A model generated the notes under the pieces. The model did not search any database. It was not told the DNA's origin and worked only from the letters and a program-made list of their open reading frames with translations. The position numbers and the translations under genes are program-made. 64,000 bases of DNA from Tubulanus polymorphus (lineage: Eukaryota; Nemertea; Palaeonemertea; Tubulaniformes; Tubulanidae): positions 15,558,275 through 15,622,274 of the forward strand of contig NC_134032.1 in assembly GCF_964204645.1 (NCBI RefSeq), written 5' to 3'. How positions within the stretch are numbered: position 1 is the first letter of the stretch; every line of letters begins with the position of its first letter. Below, piece by piece: positions 1-13,600 of the stretch.

Positions 1-1030
1 ATGCCTGGTTTCTTATTTCTACTGAGCTTAAAAGTTGACCCGGCCCGTCGCCTATGTACCCTTAGTCGGTAACTTGTCTGTGGTTTAGTTTCACGATCGG
101 ATATTTTCACAAACGCCCATCCGATTATAAAAAGCTTACCACCAACGATTAGGTTACTAACTAATCTACCTTGTACATCACCTTTTTAACAAAAAATATT
201 ATCCGCACTGCTCTAGAAATAAACTGATTACAAATTTTATCTGGGCCGACCGCCTATCAAACCTGTACATAACGTGAAATAAGATAAAAACCCACTATCT
301 ACAGATTAAAAGAATTAAAAACAAGAATTTATATATTCAATCTAAAATATACAGAATACACGACGTTTCGATCTCATCCTAGAGACCATCGTCAGGTGTG
401 AGATATAGACTAAAAACAGGGGTATATATACTGAGGAGAACAGGTCAATTGAGTAAATTGGTGAGTGGGTAAATAATTAGTGTTTGGCTGTACATAACGT
501 CTCTTTAAAACCATGATCAGACTTACAATTACGACTGTTATAGAAATGAACTAATTACAGATTCTATTGCGGTTTACAAAATTGACCCCGGCCGATTAGG
601 AGAAACAGTTAGGTATCAACTTATTTCAGCCTGATCTTTATCCAAGGGCGTCGAGGCCCTATAAAACCCCCGCTCCCCCTCCCTCTGACTTGTAAGCCTT
701 CCAGGTTCAGACCATCCTCTGATGTAGACCTATTATTGCCGACAGTAGGAGTTGTGTTCAGTCATCTTCAATATCAAATATCCATAAAAGAACAGACAGT
801 TTCGTTTTCCATAATGTATAAATCATGTTAAGTCGAACGTTTTCGAGTTAACATATACCCCTTCTCAAGACAAGTAACAAATCATGCAAAAACTATACTG
901 TACATTAAGAGTGCTGCTTGAAATAGCAGAAGATTACATAATCACATGGCAACAACCAGAACAGGCTAGATTAACGAAATACATTTAAAATGAATGAGGA
1001 TCCATTTTGGAACAATGTATGGATATTTAA
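1..1030. other. Gene-free AT-rich stretch
   Basis: No convincing exon was seen on either strand. The stretch contains one copy of a dispersed repeat (268-410) and otherwise unremarkable AT-rich DNA before a LINE fragment. Confidence 0.5.
268..410 (+). repeat. Dispersed repeat, copy 1 (CGTTTCG type)
   Basis: This segment aligns by eye with 12655-12800. Both have 'aagataaaaacccactat' near the start and end in 'acgtttcgatc', then 'agagaccatcgtcagg' here ('agagatcatcgtcagg' there). Family identity is unknown. Similar CGTTTCG...TCAGG tails are common in invertebrate interspersed repeats, but I do not assign a class. Confidence 0.6.
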
Positions 1031-1345
1031 TTATCTGAAACCGAGGATTCATCTTCAATATGTTTTAGTTTTGCTGCCCCAGCTCTTTGGAATGCCCTGC
1101 CTGTCTCTGTTAGTCCATCAGTGCAATGTTTTAAGTCAAATTTAAAAACGTACCTTTTTAAAAGGACTTATATGTTTTAAGCTATTTTACTGTGTCTTTG
1201 CTCCTGCTGTTTTATCACATGCTATGTTATTAAGTTCTTCATTTTATGTAAATGTATTAACCCTTTGTACAGCGCATAGATTATTATTTTAGTTATGCGC
1301 TATATAAGAATATATTATTATTATTATTATCATTATTATTATATT
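1031..1345 (+). mobile_element. 3' end of a non-LTR retrotransposon (LINE), truncated
   Basis: From 1031 to the stop at 1178-1180 the frame reads ...FSFAAPALWNALPVSVS... followed by a KSNLKTYLFKR-like ending. This is the typical extreme C-terminus of LINE ORF2 reverse-transcriptase proteins (AAPxLWNxLP, then FKxxLKTYLF). It is followed by a short 3' UTR with 'gcgctatataag' and a (TTA)n tail to about 1345. Only the last 50 or so codons are present, as expected for a 5'-truncated insertion. The clade (CR1/L2/RTE-like) cannot be decided from this piece. Confidence 0.75.
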
Positions 1346-1639
1346 ATCATTCAATATGTTTTAGTTTTCATGTGTGCCGGCCGTATTTTCACGTTTACCG
1401 GGTTCCCCCGACTCCCAGCAGAGAGATCCTTGAAAACCACGGTAAACCCTCAATTCGGTCGGGTGAAGATCGTCATAACAGGGTCCCTTCCTAAGCGGGG
1501 GACCCTGTTGTTCTAAAAATGTGTAAAAGATAAAGAGCAATCCAGAAACAGGTTAAAGTTGACTTGTTTCGGCTGGCAACGCTTAGCAATCGATTGTAAT
1601 TAGTCAAATAGGTGCTTGCCATGAGATAAAGCCGCAATC

Positions 1640-1915
1640 AAAGGTTTAAGTACACCGTATGGTGCTGCCGCTAAACTCGTCGTTAGCGGGATTTTCAAAC
1701 ACTAACGAGAATCGACACTGGCAAGCAACGTCTGGTATAACTGTACCGTGCGGTGCTGCCGGTCTGATAATCGATAGCGGGATTTTCAAACACTATCGGT
1801 AATCGACTCTGGCAAGCAGCCTGTGCTGCTTAAAGGCACCGTAAGGTGCTGCCACTTTGCTTATCGTTGACGGGGTTTTCAAACACTATCTGGAATCGAC
1901 ACTGGCAAGCAACGT
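1640..1915 (+). repeat. Three tandem 91-93-bp units with conserved hairpins
   Basis: GGTGCTGCC occurs at 1661, 1752 and 1845. In each unit a small hairpin (xCACCGTAxGGTG-like) precedes it, and a second hairpin follows with the constant loop 'cgggattttcaaaca' (ggggttttcaaaca in unit 3). Each unit ends in 'aatcgac.ctggcaagca'. The flanks of the second hairpin change together: TCGTTAG/CTAACGA in unit 1 and TCGATAG/CTATCGG in unit 2. This could be a structured RNA or simply a repeat with internal palindromes. Family not recognised. Confidence 0.55.
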
Positions 1916-1959
1916 TCTACATAACGAATACGAATAATTACACTCTAACCATTTCGGTA

Positions 1960-2160
1960 GTAAATATATGGAGGAATTAACAGTATTTACAATTATTTAC
2001 AAAAACATGAAATAAAAGTATTTCAAAACTTGATAAACACAGTTTACAATACATATTTATATACAATATGATATATATTTACAATACATATACATACTAT
2101 TTACAATACATATCATTATTTACAATACATATTATTATTTACAATACATACACTGCTGGA
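1960..2160. repeat. Low-complexity tttacaatacata repeats
   Basis: The motif 'atttacaatacata' recurs several times in an AT-rich stretch. No coding potential was seen. Confidence 0.6.
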
Positions 2161-2337
2161 GGGATTTATATACATCTAGACCTATCTTGATGAATTTATC
2201 CAAATTTAAAGTCGGATTTTTTAATACTATTAAAATACGAATATCAATATAAAAACAGTATTTACAATTAGTTACAAAAACAGTTTGATGCGAATTACGT
2301 TTATCAAAACCCTGATTACTTCAGACACCAGACCCAC

Positions 2338-2453
2338 CAGGGTCCAGTTCCACAGTTCTGAGTTAAGATTTGACCCTGGGTTAAAACATTAAAAATGAAG
2401 TAACTGTAACTCAGAGTTAACTCTAACTCATAACTGTGGAACTGGGTCCAGGG
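2338..2453. mobile_element. Fold-back MITE-like element (GGTCCAGTT family)
   Basis: The ends are inverted repeats: 'gggtccagttccacagtt' on the left and 'aactgtggaactgggtcc' on the right. There is no internal gene. Relatives with similar termini lie at 2559, 5616, 15745 and 54980. Confidence 0.65.
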
Positions 2454-2558
2454 ACTTTTAATAGTCCATGTCAACTATATCCACTTGTTAACTCTAACCA
2501 ATTTTTCAGCACCTGGCCCCTGAAAGTTAGAAAAAAGGCTCATAGGAACGACTGTACA

Positions 2559-2695
2559 CCTGGGGCCAGTTGCTCAAAAGTTCGTTAACGATAACCGGCC
2601 GTTAAATACCATAGTAACAATGAAATTTCAATTGTCACCATATCAACTATCCACTGGTTAACTCTAACCAACTTTCGAGCAACCGACCCCTGGGG
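2559..2695. mobile_element. Fold-back MITE-like element
   Basis: The left end 'ctggggccagttgctcaaaag' matches the reverse complement of the right end 'ctttcgagcaaccgacccc' with few mismatches. A partial right-half copy lies just upstream at about 2468-2523. Non-coding. Confidence 0.65.
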
Positions 2696-2968
2696 ACCAA
2701 TTTTTCTTTTAATTCGCCGATTTTGAGACTAGTTGACATAGTGGCAATCATAAGTTCATCCGCCGATTAGCGTTAATCCATTTTTGAATAACTCTGGCCC
2801 CGGCAAAATGGTTTAATTTCATAACTAACATATTTGTTCTATTCGTTATGAAATTGAACAAGAAATTCCTATTTGAGTAAGTCGACGATCAGCTTATCCG
2901 AAACACGCTGAATGAGCGAATCAATGCCTCAGCTGTTGGTCTCGGGGACTATACTGCGGTGAATACGA

Positions 2969-3091
2969 CAGAATCACTCTCTCTCTCTCTCTCTCTCTAT
3001 CAACTTCCTCGGAACACAGCATAATAACATCGACAGATGTACTGGAGAGTATGAGGGGAGAGACGTGTGTACTGCATCTCAGTGATCAGCA

Positions 3092-3123
<32 letters not shown>
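2969..3123. repeat. (CT)n and (CAG)n microsatellites
   Basis: A (CT)n tract near 2970-2998 is followed by a (CAG)n tract near 3089-3123. I could not connect the CAG tract to a gene. Confidence 0.8.
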
Positions 3124-3125
<2 letters not shown>

Positions 3126-3460
3126 CCAGTATCTCAGAGATATGGTGACACTATTGCTATGAGTCATGTTTCATTAATACATCTAGGGATGGTGGTTTTG
3201 CTGTTGTAAATATCGTCAAATTAAGGTAAGCATTTCATAATCTCGAATTATCAGAATCTCAATATATCAAAAATACATCCCCTGTTTGTGTGTTTTTTGA
3301 TAATGCGCATTATCAATTGATTGATACAATGAAGAATTCGCTCATTGTCTCGGGTTACGCCAAATCCCTCCGTTATTATAAAGCTCTCCAAGCATTCAAT
3401 CGAAAACGCCCATGGGATATTGGGGTCGTTGGATCTTTAATTCCAATTTGTATAACAATT

Positions 3461-3584
<124 letters not shown>

Positions 3585-3587
3585 TAT

Positions 3588-4400
3588 GTGTAAATCATTT
3601 GGATAAAGTCGTCATATTACTGAAGTCATCTCTATTTTTAAGCCCTAATTTGTATTTTCAATTCCATTTACTAAGTGTAAGTCATCATTTGGATAAAGTC
3701 GTCAAATTACTGAAGTCATCTCTATTTTTAAGCCCTAATTTGTATTTTTAATTCCATTTACTAAGTGTAAGTCATCATTTGGATAAAGTTGTCAAATTAC
3801 TGAAGTCATCTCTATTTTTAAGCCCTAATTTGTATTTTTAATTCCATTTACTAAGTGTAAGTCATCATTTGGATAAAGTCGTCAAATTACTGAAGTCATC
3901 TCTATTTTCAAGCCCTAATTTGTATTTTTAATTCCACTTACTAAGTGTAAGTCATCATTTGGATAAAGTCGTCACATTACTGAAGTCATCTCTATTTTTA
4001 AGCCCTAATTTGTATTTTTAATTCCACTTACTAAGTGTAAGTCATCATTTGGATAAAGTCGTCACATTACTGAAGTCATCTCTATTTTTAAGCCCTAATT
4101 TGTATTTTTAATTCCATTTACTAAGTGTAAGTCATCATTTGGATAAAGTCGTCACATTACTGAAGTCATCTGTATTTTTGAGTCTCGATTTGTATTTCTA
4201 ATTCAATTTACTAAGTGTAAGTCGTCATTTGGATAAAGTCGTCACATTACTGAAGTCATCTCTATTTTTGAGTCTAAATTACTATTTCTAATTCAACTAA
4301 AGTGTAAGTCATAATTTGGATAAATTGTCACATTACTGAAGTCATCTCTTTTTAAGCCCTAATTTGTATTTCTAATTCAATTTACTTAGTGTAAATCATC
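3588..4400 (+). repeat. 90-bp satellite array, about 9 units (left array)
   Basis: The unit begins 'ctaagtgtaagtcatcattt' and includes 'tactgaagtcatctctattt'. Units start every 90 bp (for example 3671 and 3761). The last units, toward the gene at 4645, are more diverged and shortened. The same unit in reverse complement forms the 61806-63209 array. Confidence 0.95.
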
Positions 4401-4644
4401 ATTTGAATAAGTCGATTTCGCTGCAGTCGCCTCTTAATAAGACATAATCTTAATCATCTTCATTCAGACATATTATGTCTCAATTTGTATTTCAAATGCT
4501 CAATGTAAATCGTCATTTGTAAAAGCCGACTTTCACTCAAAGAACCGTTTTACAGATCTCACGTGTTTTACTGTGATGAGTCCATTTTTCAGTTTTATAA
4601 ATTTCAAACATTCACGAGTAATCGATGAACTAATGAGCTACGTC

Positions 4645-7600
4645 ATGTACCGGAAGTTGTTATTGTTGACGTTGTCTGCGGCGTACTTGCTCGTCTGTTG
4701 CGCGACCGTTGTTGCCGGTGACTACGAGAATCCGATTGCCGACGAAGATGTAAGTTAAAAGAACCATTGTTGAATTTGTTAATTCGAACTCTGCCATGGT
4801 AACAGAAAATCCATAAACCGCAAGGGCTCGTATCAGAGTTTCTGGTACAGCCTGGATTTAACAGATTATATCATGCTTGCAGTAACAGCACCTCTGATAC
4901 GAGCCCTTGTGATACCAACCACATTTTCCAATTAGTAGAATTGGTTAATTAACACGTAGTTCCGGATTTTCTAATTAGTAAAAAACGGTTAACACGACGT
5001 TTTTGGATTATATTGCTCTCTACAATCAAAGAAATATTTAAACTACCGATTTAAACACGAACAAGACGCTTAGTCTCAGATTACAAGTGCTACATTTCAA
5101 GTTAATTACGAGCGAGTGTTTAATTACTAATCAACTATTTGATACGAACTAATCATTTGTAAATATTTTCCTCTATTGTTGCAATAATAAGAGCCGGCTT
5201 CAGCGGTTGTGTGAATTATCGCTAATGTTAGTGATATTTCGATCCGATAGATGGCGAACTAGTCGATGAGTGATCTGTGTATCCGTTCTTGTTTCAGTCT
5301 CAGTTGAGTGAATGTGATTTGAAGAACTACGTGTGCCGTACATTGATGAGAATATCGAGAGATGAAACAGATTCAGAAACGAGCGAAGATCAAGAGAATT
5401 GTAAATGTGAAATGTGTTCCTCGATTTGGGATGAATCCGACGGCTATTCCTTAACGTGGACCTCCTACGAAAGACGTAAGTTGAAGTCTTAAGATTTCAG
5501 AGATAACTCACTTACCAGGGCTTGGGATGGGGATTGTCATTGATTGACTTGACCAGTATCCAGTAAGAAGGGATTAAGAAAAATCCTTAGCCAGTGCCCA
5601 GTACATCAAACACCAGAGGCCAGTTCCAAACGTACCCTTAAATCTTAAAACTGGTCTTAAGTTGTTAGATTGGCTATAGAATCCAGTTGGTCTTAGACTG
5701 GTCATATAAGTCTAAGACAAAGACCAAAAGTTAGTTCTATAGAAAATCAAACAACTTAAGATCGGTCTTAAAGATTTAAAACCACGGACTTAAGTCACGA
5801 CTGTGAAACTGGCCCCAGTGACCAATTGCCCAAACATTGATTAAACAATGGATTCTGGAGTCCATGGTTAAAGTTTAGCGGTGGACAGTTCATTAAGTGA
5901 CAATTGAAATTGAATTGTTACTATTATTGTCGACCCGTTAATTCTAAAACAATGTTTGAACAACTGGCTCCTAAACGACACGAATATATATCGAACAAAA
6001 CGACTGTTATTGTTATATTCAAATTCTGAGGTCAAGTAAATATGATTCTTTTTCATTTGTTAGTCTTTGCTTATACAATATAACAATATACAAATACTTG
6101 AAAATACTGTGAAAATAATCTATACACACTATATGGCGCTCTGGCAGTCGAGGAATTCCAAAATTTAATCTATTTTTTGTTTATATCAGAGTTTCTGAAA
6201 TTCATTACATTTCATAAAGTTACATTTATACAACACAACAGCCACTGTAGATTCCTGACCTCTACTACAATGTAGTTATCTTCTGAAGAGTTTCTGATAT
6301 CTGTGACAAAGTCGTCATCTTATAGAGAGTTTCTGTGACAGTGTAGTCATCTTCTTGTAGCATTCCTGACATCTGAGCTTAGTCCATTGTTCCATTATCA
6401 TCTATATATCATAAAGAAAAGATAAGAAATAAATTCGAGCGTTGAGTTCATAATATAAGCGCGTAAATCCAGGAAAGGTTGCTTATGACAACCTAGGTTA
6501 GCATCCGCCCCTAAAACCCAACCTTACTTTTCCCTACAATAAAAACTTTAGAAAGGTTGGGTCCCGACCGCACCATCTCTCTGAGCCCACGGCTTACATA
6601 CATGTATCCGGCAATGTTTATGGGGGACCTCACTTTCTCTTTTGGTACTACATTATTTTTGTGTCGTGCCCTTCGCATCCACTAACCTAATTGTGGTCTT
6701 ATGCCATCTGGAACAATGTAGGTATCTTCTGGAGTGTTTCTGATATCTGGGACAACGTAGGTATCTTCTGGGGGGTTTCTGACACCTGCGACAACGACGT
6801 AATCATCTTCTGGAGGATTCCTGACACCTGCGACGATGTAGGTATCTTCTGTAGGGTTAGAGACACCTGCAAAAACGTAGGTATCTTCTGGAGGGTTCAT
6901 GACATCTGGGCCAACGTAGTCATCTTCTGGAGTGTTTCTGATATCTGGGACAACGTAGGTATCTTCTGGGGGGTTTCTGACACCTGCGACAACGACGTAA
7001 TCATCTTCTGGAGGGTTCCGGACACCTGCGACAATGTAGGTAACTTCTGTAGGGTTAGAGCCACCTGCAACAACGTAGGTATCTTCTGAAGAGTTTCTTG
7101 CATCTGGAACAACGTAGGTATCTTCTGGAGGGTTCCTGACACCTGGGACAACGACATAGTCATCTTCTGGGGGATTCCGGACACCTGCGACGATGTAGGT
7201 ATCTTCTGTAGAGTTCCTAACATCTGGGCCAACGTAGGTATCTTCTGGAGAGATCCTGTCGTCAGCTGAAGTAGTTGTTGGCTGAAAATAAATCGGTAAA
7301 CAATTAGGCCTAATAATATATTCGCAAATAAAAAAAATTGAAAACAATAGAAATGTATTATTTATATTGACAAACCTTAAGTGCAACAATGTAGGTATCT
7401 TCTGGAGGGTTCCGGACACCTGCGACAATGTAGGTATCTTCTGGAGGGTTCCGGACACCTGCGACAATGTAGGTATCTTCTGGAGGGTTCCGGACACCTG
7501 CGACAATGTAGGTATCTTCTGTAGAGTACCTAACATCTGGAACAACGTATTCATCTTCTGGAGGGTTTCTGACATCTGGGCCAACGTAGTCATCTTCTGG

Positions 7601-10600
7601 AGGGTTTCTGACATCTGCGACAAGGTTGTCATCTACGTCATCATCTGTAGAGTTCCATACATCTTCGTCATCATCTGTAGAGTTCCATACATCTACGTTA
7701 TCATCTGTAGCGCTCCTTACATCTACGTCATCATCTGTAGCGTTCCTAACAACTACGTCATTCTCTGCAACGTTCCTTACATCTACGTCATCATCTGTAA
7801 CGTTGCTGACACCTGCGACAACGACATCTACAATATCTACATCATCGTAGATTTCACCGTCATCTATGTCTTCGTAGATACCGTCCTGTGTTGTGTAGAT
7901 CCTACCACCAACTCCAGAAGACGAAGGCTGAAAATAAATCGGTTAAACAATTTACAAAATATTCACAAATAAAATAAAATTTAAAAAACAATGTTAATGT
8001 ATTTATATTTACAAACCTGATAGTACATTGCCCCTGGATCGGTCGTGTTGTTACCTATAAACAATAATAGAATGTTAGATAAAATATTACATGTATTTAT
8101 TCTTATTCAAAGAACTTCCTGTTCCCGAAATCAACAGTCAAAGTATATCCAGGAGCACTCAGTTCCATTGTTATCAAATCTAATTTAACTCAAATACCCC
8201 AAACAACCCTTTTACTCTAAAGTAAAACGATAAATTACAAACCAGTATTTCTGTTCCTCAAGATCCTTCGCTGTTTGAGCATTAAGACTGTAGCTATAGC
8301 AATCACTATTACTATAAACAGGAAACCGATCCCAATAACAACTGTCACAAAACTGCTTGTATCTGTATCTGTATCTGAAACACAGAGTATGAAACTCACC
8401 TATATCAAACAGTTTCAAATTACAGACTTAAGTTTATATATTTCATTTCTACTATCTTTATCTTAAGTTTATATATTATATGTTCAACCATTTATCGTTA
8501 AGCTACCTTTAACTTGTATGACCCGCCATAGAAGTATAAACCCAGCACCGCTCCTAGAGTTGTCTGATGTGAACTGTATTCTAATATTTCCAGTGTAGGA
8601 TCGATTACCTGGAGCAGCCGACCCGCAATACTGATAACTCCCTGATGAAGAAATAAAACTGATAAAACTTTATGAATCATGAAAATCATTCACGTTGCAA
8701 AGAGTGTTTAGATTTTTACCCGTTTCATTTTTTATCGTCAACGCGTCAGAGCAACTACCGTTACTATTGGGCTGTACTTGAAAATTCGAGTCAAATGATA
8801 TTTCATGAATCTGCAAAAAGTGTATAAATTCAGCGGTGAATATAATTCAAATGTCAACAGTTATCAGTTAAGAACTGAACCCCTGAGCCCGGTTACATTT
8901 AAATTCTAATTAGGTGATAATTCAAATTAAAAATGGTTAATTCGAGTTTGTTAATTCGATGGTTAAATCGGTTTCACAAATGAGAATTAACAAAAATTAA
9001 CTGATTCAAATTAACTCCAAAGTTAATTCCAAATTAGCTTCCCATAATGCATTAGTATTATAACAAAAACAAAGTATCTTTTATAAAGTTCCCCTGTCGC
9101 TAAGTATCTTAAGATGTTTTGGTGGTACGGGGAAATTTAATTGTTCGTATCCAGGTTTAAGTTAAAACTGAATTTAGCCCCAATTGAGCTCCTACTTGTG
9201 CGGAAAACCCAACAACATTACTTTTCTCATAGACCAAATATTTACCGTGTTTCCAGGTACTGCAATTAACCATCTACAGTCCAGATTGTGGTAGTAGTTT
9301 TCCGGGTAGTTAGGGCTGGATATGACGCCTGATCTACCATTCTGTATTATAGGTGTTTTACTACATGAATCAACTACAAATAAATATTGAATTGAATTGT
9401 TTTATATGTAATTTACTGATTCCATGATAAACTTCTCATTATGAGCTACCTTTCAAATGCCGCCAAAAGAGTTTAAACCCTATCCCGCTCTCAGAGGACG
9501 CGTCTGATCTAAACTGGATGATTACACGACCGGAATAGACACGTGTAGGTGGCGCTGTATAGTTGCAATATTCATTTACTGTAAAGATACCAAGACACAA
9601 ATCAATGACATATTTTTAGCTGGATTTGCAAACGTCTATCAGAAGCAGCCACACCGCAATATTCAATACTCCCTGATGAAAAAAAATAAATCTGATAAAA
9701 CTTTATATCATAAAAATCATTCACGTTGTGAAGAGTGTTTAGATTTTTACCTGATTCACTTTTTATCGTCAACGCGTCATAGCAACGACCTTTACTTGTC
9801 TGTATATGAAAATTCGAGTGAAATGATATTTCAACCACCTGCAAAAATATGAATTCAGGGGTGAATATTATTAAAATGTCAACAATCGTCTACAGAATGT
9901 AATATACCCGTTTATATAGATCAGTTTAAACGGTCAGTTCAGGACTAAACCCCTGAGCCCGGTTAACTTTAAATTCGAATTAGGTGATAATTCAAATTAA
10001 AAATGGTTAATTCGAGTAAGTTAATTCGATTACAATTAATCAAATTCAAATTATCTCCAAAGTTGATTCCAAATTAGCTTCCCATAATGTATATTTGTCC
10101 TATAACATCAACAGAGTTTCATTTATCAAGTTCCTCTGTCGCTATATCTCTTTAGATGTTTTGGTGGTACGGGGAAATTTAATAATGTTCGTTTCCAGGT
10201 TTAAGTTAAAACTGAATTTAGCCCCAATTGAGCTCCTACTTGTGCGGAAAACCCGACAAAATTATTTTCATCATAGACCACCAAATATTTACCGTATTTT
10301 CAGGTGTTTGGATTAACCATCTACAGTCCAGTCTGCGGTAGTAGTTGTTCGGATGGTTAGGGCTGGTTATGACGCCTGATGTACCATTCTGTATTATAGG
10401 TGTTTTACTACACAGCCGCGAGTCAACTACTAATAAATATTGAATTGAATTGTTTTATATGTAATTTACTGATTCTATGATAAACTTCTCACTAATGACC
10501 TACCTTTCAAATACCGCCACAACAGTTTAAACCCACTGTAGCTGATAGAGCTGTCTGATTTAAACTTGATGATTACACGACCGAAATAGTAACGTGTAGG

Positions 10601-13600
10601 TGGCGCTGTATTGCCACAATATACATTCACTGTAAGAATAAACACACAAATTAATGATATATTTTCTATCTGGATTTGAAAACACAAATCTATCAGTAGC
10701 AGCCACACCGCAATATTCAATACTCCTTGATGATGAAATCAACCTTATCTGAAACTTCATGAATCATAAAATCATTCACGTTATGAAGAGTGTTTAGATT
10801 TTTACCAGTTTCACTTTTTATCGTCAACGCGTCATAGCAACCACCATAGCCTCCGAATAAACGAAACTTCGAGTCGAATGATATTTCAACCATCTGTAAA
10901 AATATATGAATATTCAGCATTTAATTAAAGTATAACAGTGAACATGTATGTATTGTTTACAGGATGTAGGACCCGATATATACAGAGTGTCTCAGAAAAT
11001 GTGATACACAATTCATTAACTATTACATGTAATTATTTTCTTAGGGGGGGGGGGAGAATCTGATGAGTCAAAATTCTACGATGAAACGTCGATCTCAAGT
11101 GTGCAAACAGTTACCATATTGAACAAATCTGGAGCAGCTTAATTTGTAAAGAGGACCAACAATTTTATTCAGGAGAAATTTGTCTTAGTTAATCTAATCG
11201 TCATGTCTCAAATCATGTCATATTTGAGCAAGCGGAAATAACGACTGTTTAATTTTTAACGACTCGTTTAACAATTTAACGACTGTTGATGACTTAAGGC
11301 AGGCGTCGCGACTCAAGGCCGACTTACGCGCTCCTGCGACTATCTAGTAATACCGGGATTCGAGCCCACAGTGGTAATGAGATGCGTTTTGAAGTAATTC
11401 TATTGAAGGCTTCATAGAATTTCTTATCGAGAATTTAGGTCTCCATTTGTATTCATGCTGCTTCGCTCAAAAAGACCAGCGTCCAGTTCCGCAGTTGTGA
11501 GTTTACCCGGGCTTAGGTCGGCCTTGCGACAGCTTGTGACTCACTGCGACCGCCAGCGACGATCGCGTCGCAACGACTCACCGACCTACGCTACCTTGCG
11601 ACTGCCAGCGACGCCAGTCACAATGAGTCGCACATGTTCTACTTTCTGCGACACGACACGACCGTCGCAACCGACCTGCGCTACCTTGCGACTGGCAGCA
11701 ACTAGTCGCACACAGTCGCTGACAATCGCGTCGCAACCGACTTACGCCCCCACATGTGACGCAACGCGACGATCGCGTCGCGTCGCTAGGTCGACCTACG
11801 CCCGGCTTAAACAATATGCGTTTTTCTCATAGTCCAAATATTTACCGTGTTTTCAGGAGCTACAATCTCCCATCTACAGTACAGGTTATAACCATAGTTG
11901 CCCGGGTGGTTAGGGCTGGTTATGACGCCTGATGTACCATTCTGTATTCTAGGTGTTGCACTACAAGTCGAGTCAACTGCAAATAAATATTAGATTTATT
12001 GTTTTATATGTAATTTACTGATTCTATGATAAACTTCTCACTAATGAGCTACGTACCTTTCGAATACCGCCAAACGAGTTTAAACCCTTTGTAGCTACTA
12101 GAGTTGTCTGATCTAAACTGGATGATTACACGACCGGAATAGACACGTGTAGGTGGCGTTGTATAGCCGCAATATTCATTTACTGTAAATATAAACACAC
12201 AAATCAATGATAGATTTTCAGTAGCAGCCACACCCTGTAGCCAATAATCCCTGATAAAGAAACAAATCCGATAATTCAAAAAAATATCTTAGCAGCCACA
12301 CCGCAATATTCAATACTTCCTGATGAAGAAATAAATCTGATAAAACTTTATCTATCATAAAAATCATTCACGTTATGAAGAGTGTTTAGATTTTTACCGG
12401 TTTCACTTTTTATCGTCAACGCGTCATAGCAATGACTGCTACCGCGACGTTTGGGCTCTATTTGAAAATGCGAGTCAAATGATATTTCAACCACCTGCAA
12501 AAATATATGATTTCAGTGGTGAATATTTTTCCAATGTCAACAATCGTCTACAGAATGTAATATACCCGTTTATATAGATCAGTTTTAACTTTAACCCGGA
12601 GTTATCAGTTCAGAGCTAAACGCCTGATTGTACGATATCCTGTACACTCAAAAGTGGTGAATGGATAATAAGATAAAAACCCACTATTTACAAATTAAAA
12701 TAATTTTAAAGTGGAGAATTAATTTATTCAAAAAATACAAAAGACACAACGTTTCGATCACACCCTAGAGATCATCGTCAGGTGACGATGACCGTGGCGA
12801 GACCATTTGTACATAGTCATAGTGGGTTTATCATAGAACAAATATTTACCGTATTTTCAGGTGTTTGGATTAACCATCTACAGTCCAGTCTGGTGTAGTA
12901 GCCGTTCGGGTAGTTAGGGCTGGATATGACGCCTGATGTACCATTCTGTATTATAGGTGTTTTACTACATGAATCAACTACAAATACATATTGAATTGAA
13001 TTGTTTTATATGTAATTTACTGAATCCATGATAAACTTCTCATTATGAGCTACCTTTCACAAACCACCACAACAGTTTAAACCCTTTATGGTAGCTACTA
13101 GAATTGTCTGATCTAAACTGGATGTCTACCTCACCGGAATAGTAGCGTGTAGGTGGCGCTGTATTGCCACAATATACATTTGCTGTAAAGATAAACGCAC
13201 AAATCAATGATATATTCTTAGTTATTTCTGACATAATAAATCGCAGATATTTCTTCATTCATTCGTTTAACATCGAGTCTTAAATAGAATGATTCGATTC
13301 TTACTGGAATAGCCGACGTATATGTATAATGTGTCGCGGTAGCAATAACCACTAGATGTATTTGAATCCACTTCGAAAATAGGATCAAACGATATTTCTA
13401 ATATCTGAAATTAAAATTAGTCACGTGGTTATTTTATTATTGTTCAAATATTTCTGCTACATTCTAACTGCTAGTTGTCATTAAGGGTTACCCCTGTTTA
13501 TAATATGTGATGTAATGTAATAGTTAAACAGTTCAGCACCCGATTTGGTGCTGGTTCCAGTGGAGATATAAATTCCACACTTTTTACAATAGTAAAATTT

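Noticed and set aside
1295-1516. 73-codon frame starting with a Tyr run
   Set aside because: It starts in the (TTA)n tail of the LINE fragment and has no supporting features.
7367-7972. Plus-strand 201-codon frame, and similar ones at 6691-7089 and 7626-7850
   Set aside because: They are antisense shadows of the 39-bp coding repeats of the receptor tail; a repeat length divisible by three keeps several frames open.
11455-11832. 125-codon Arg/Ser/Thr-rich plus-strand frame
   Set aside because: It lies in the GC-rich fold-back element and reflects GCGAC pentamers.
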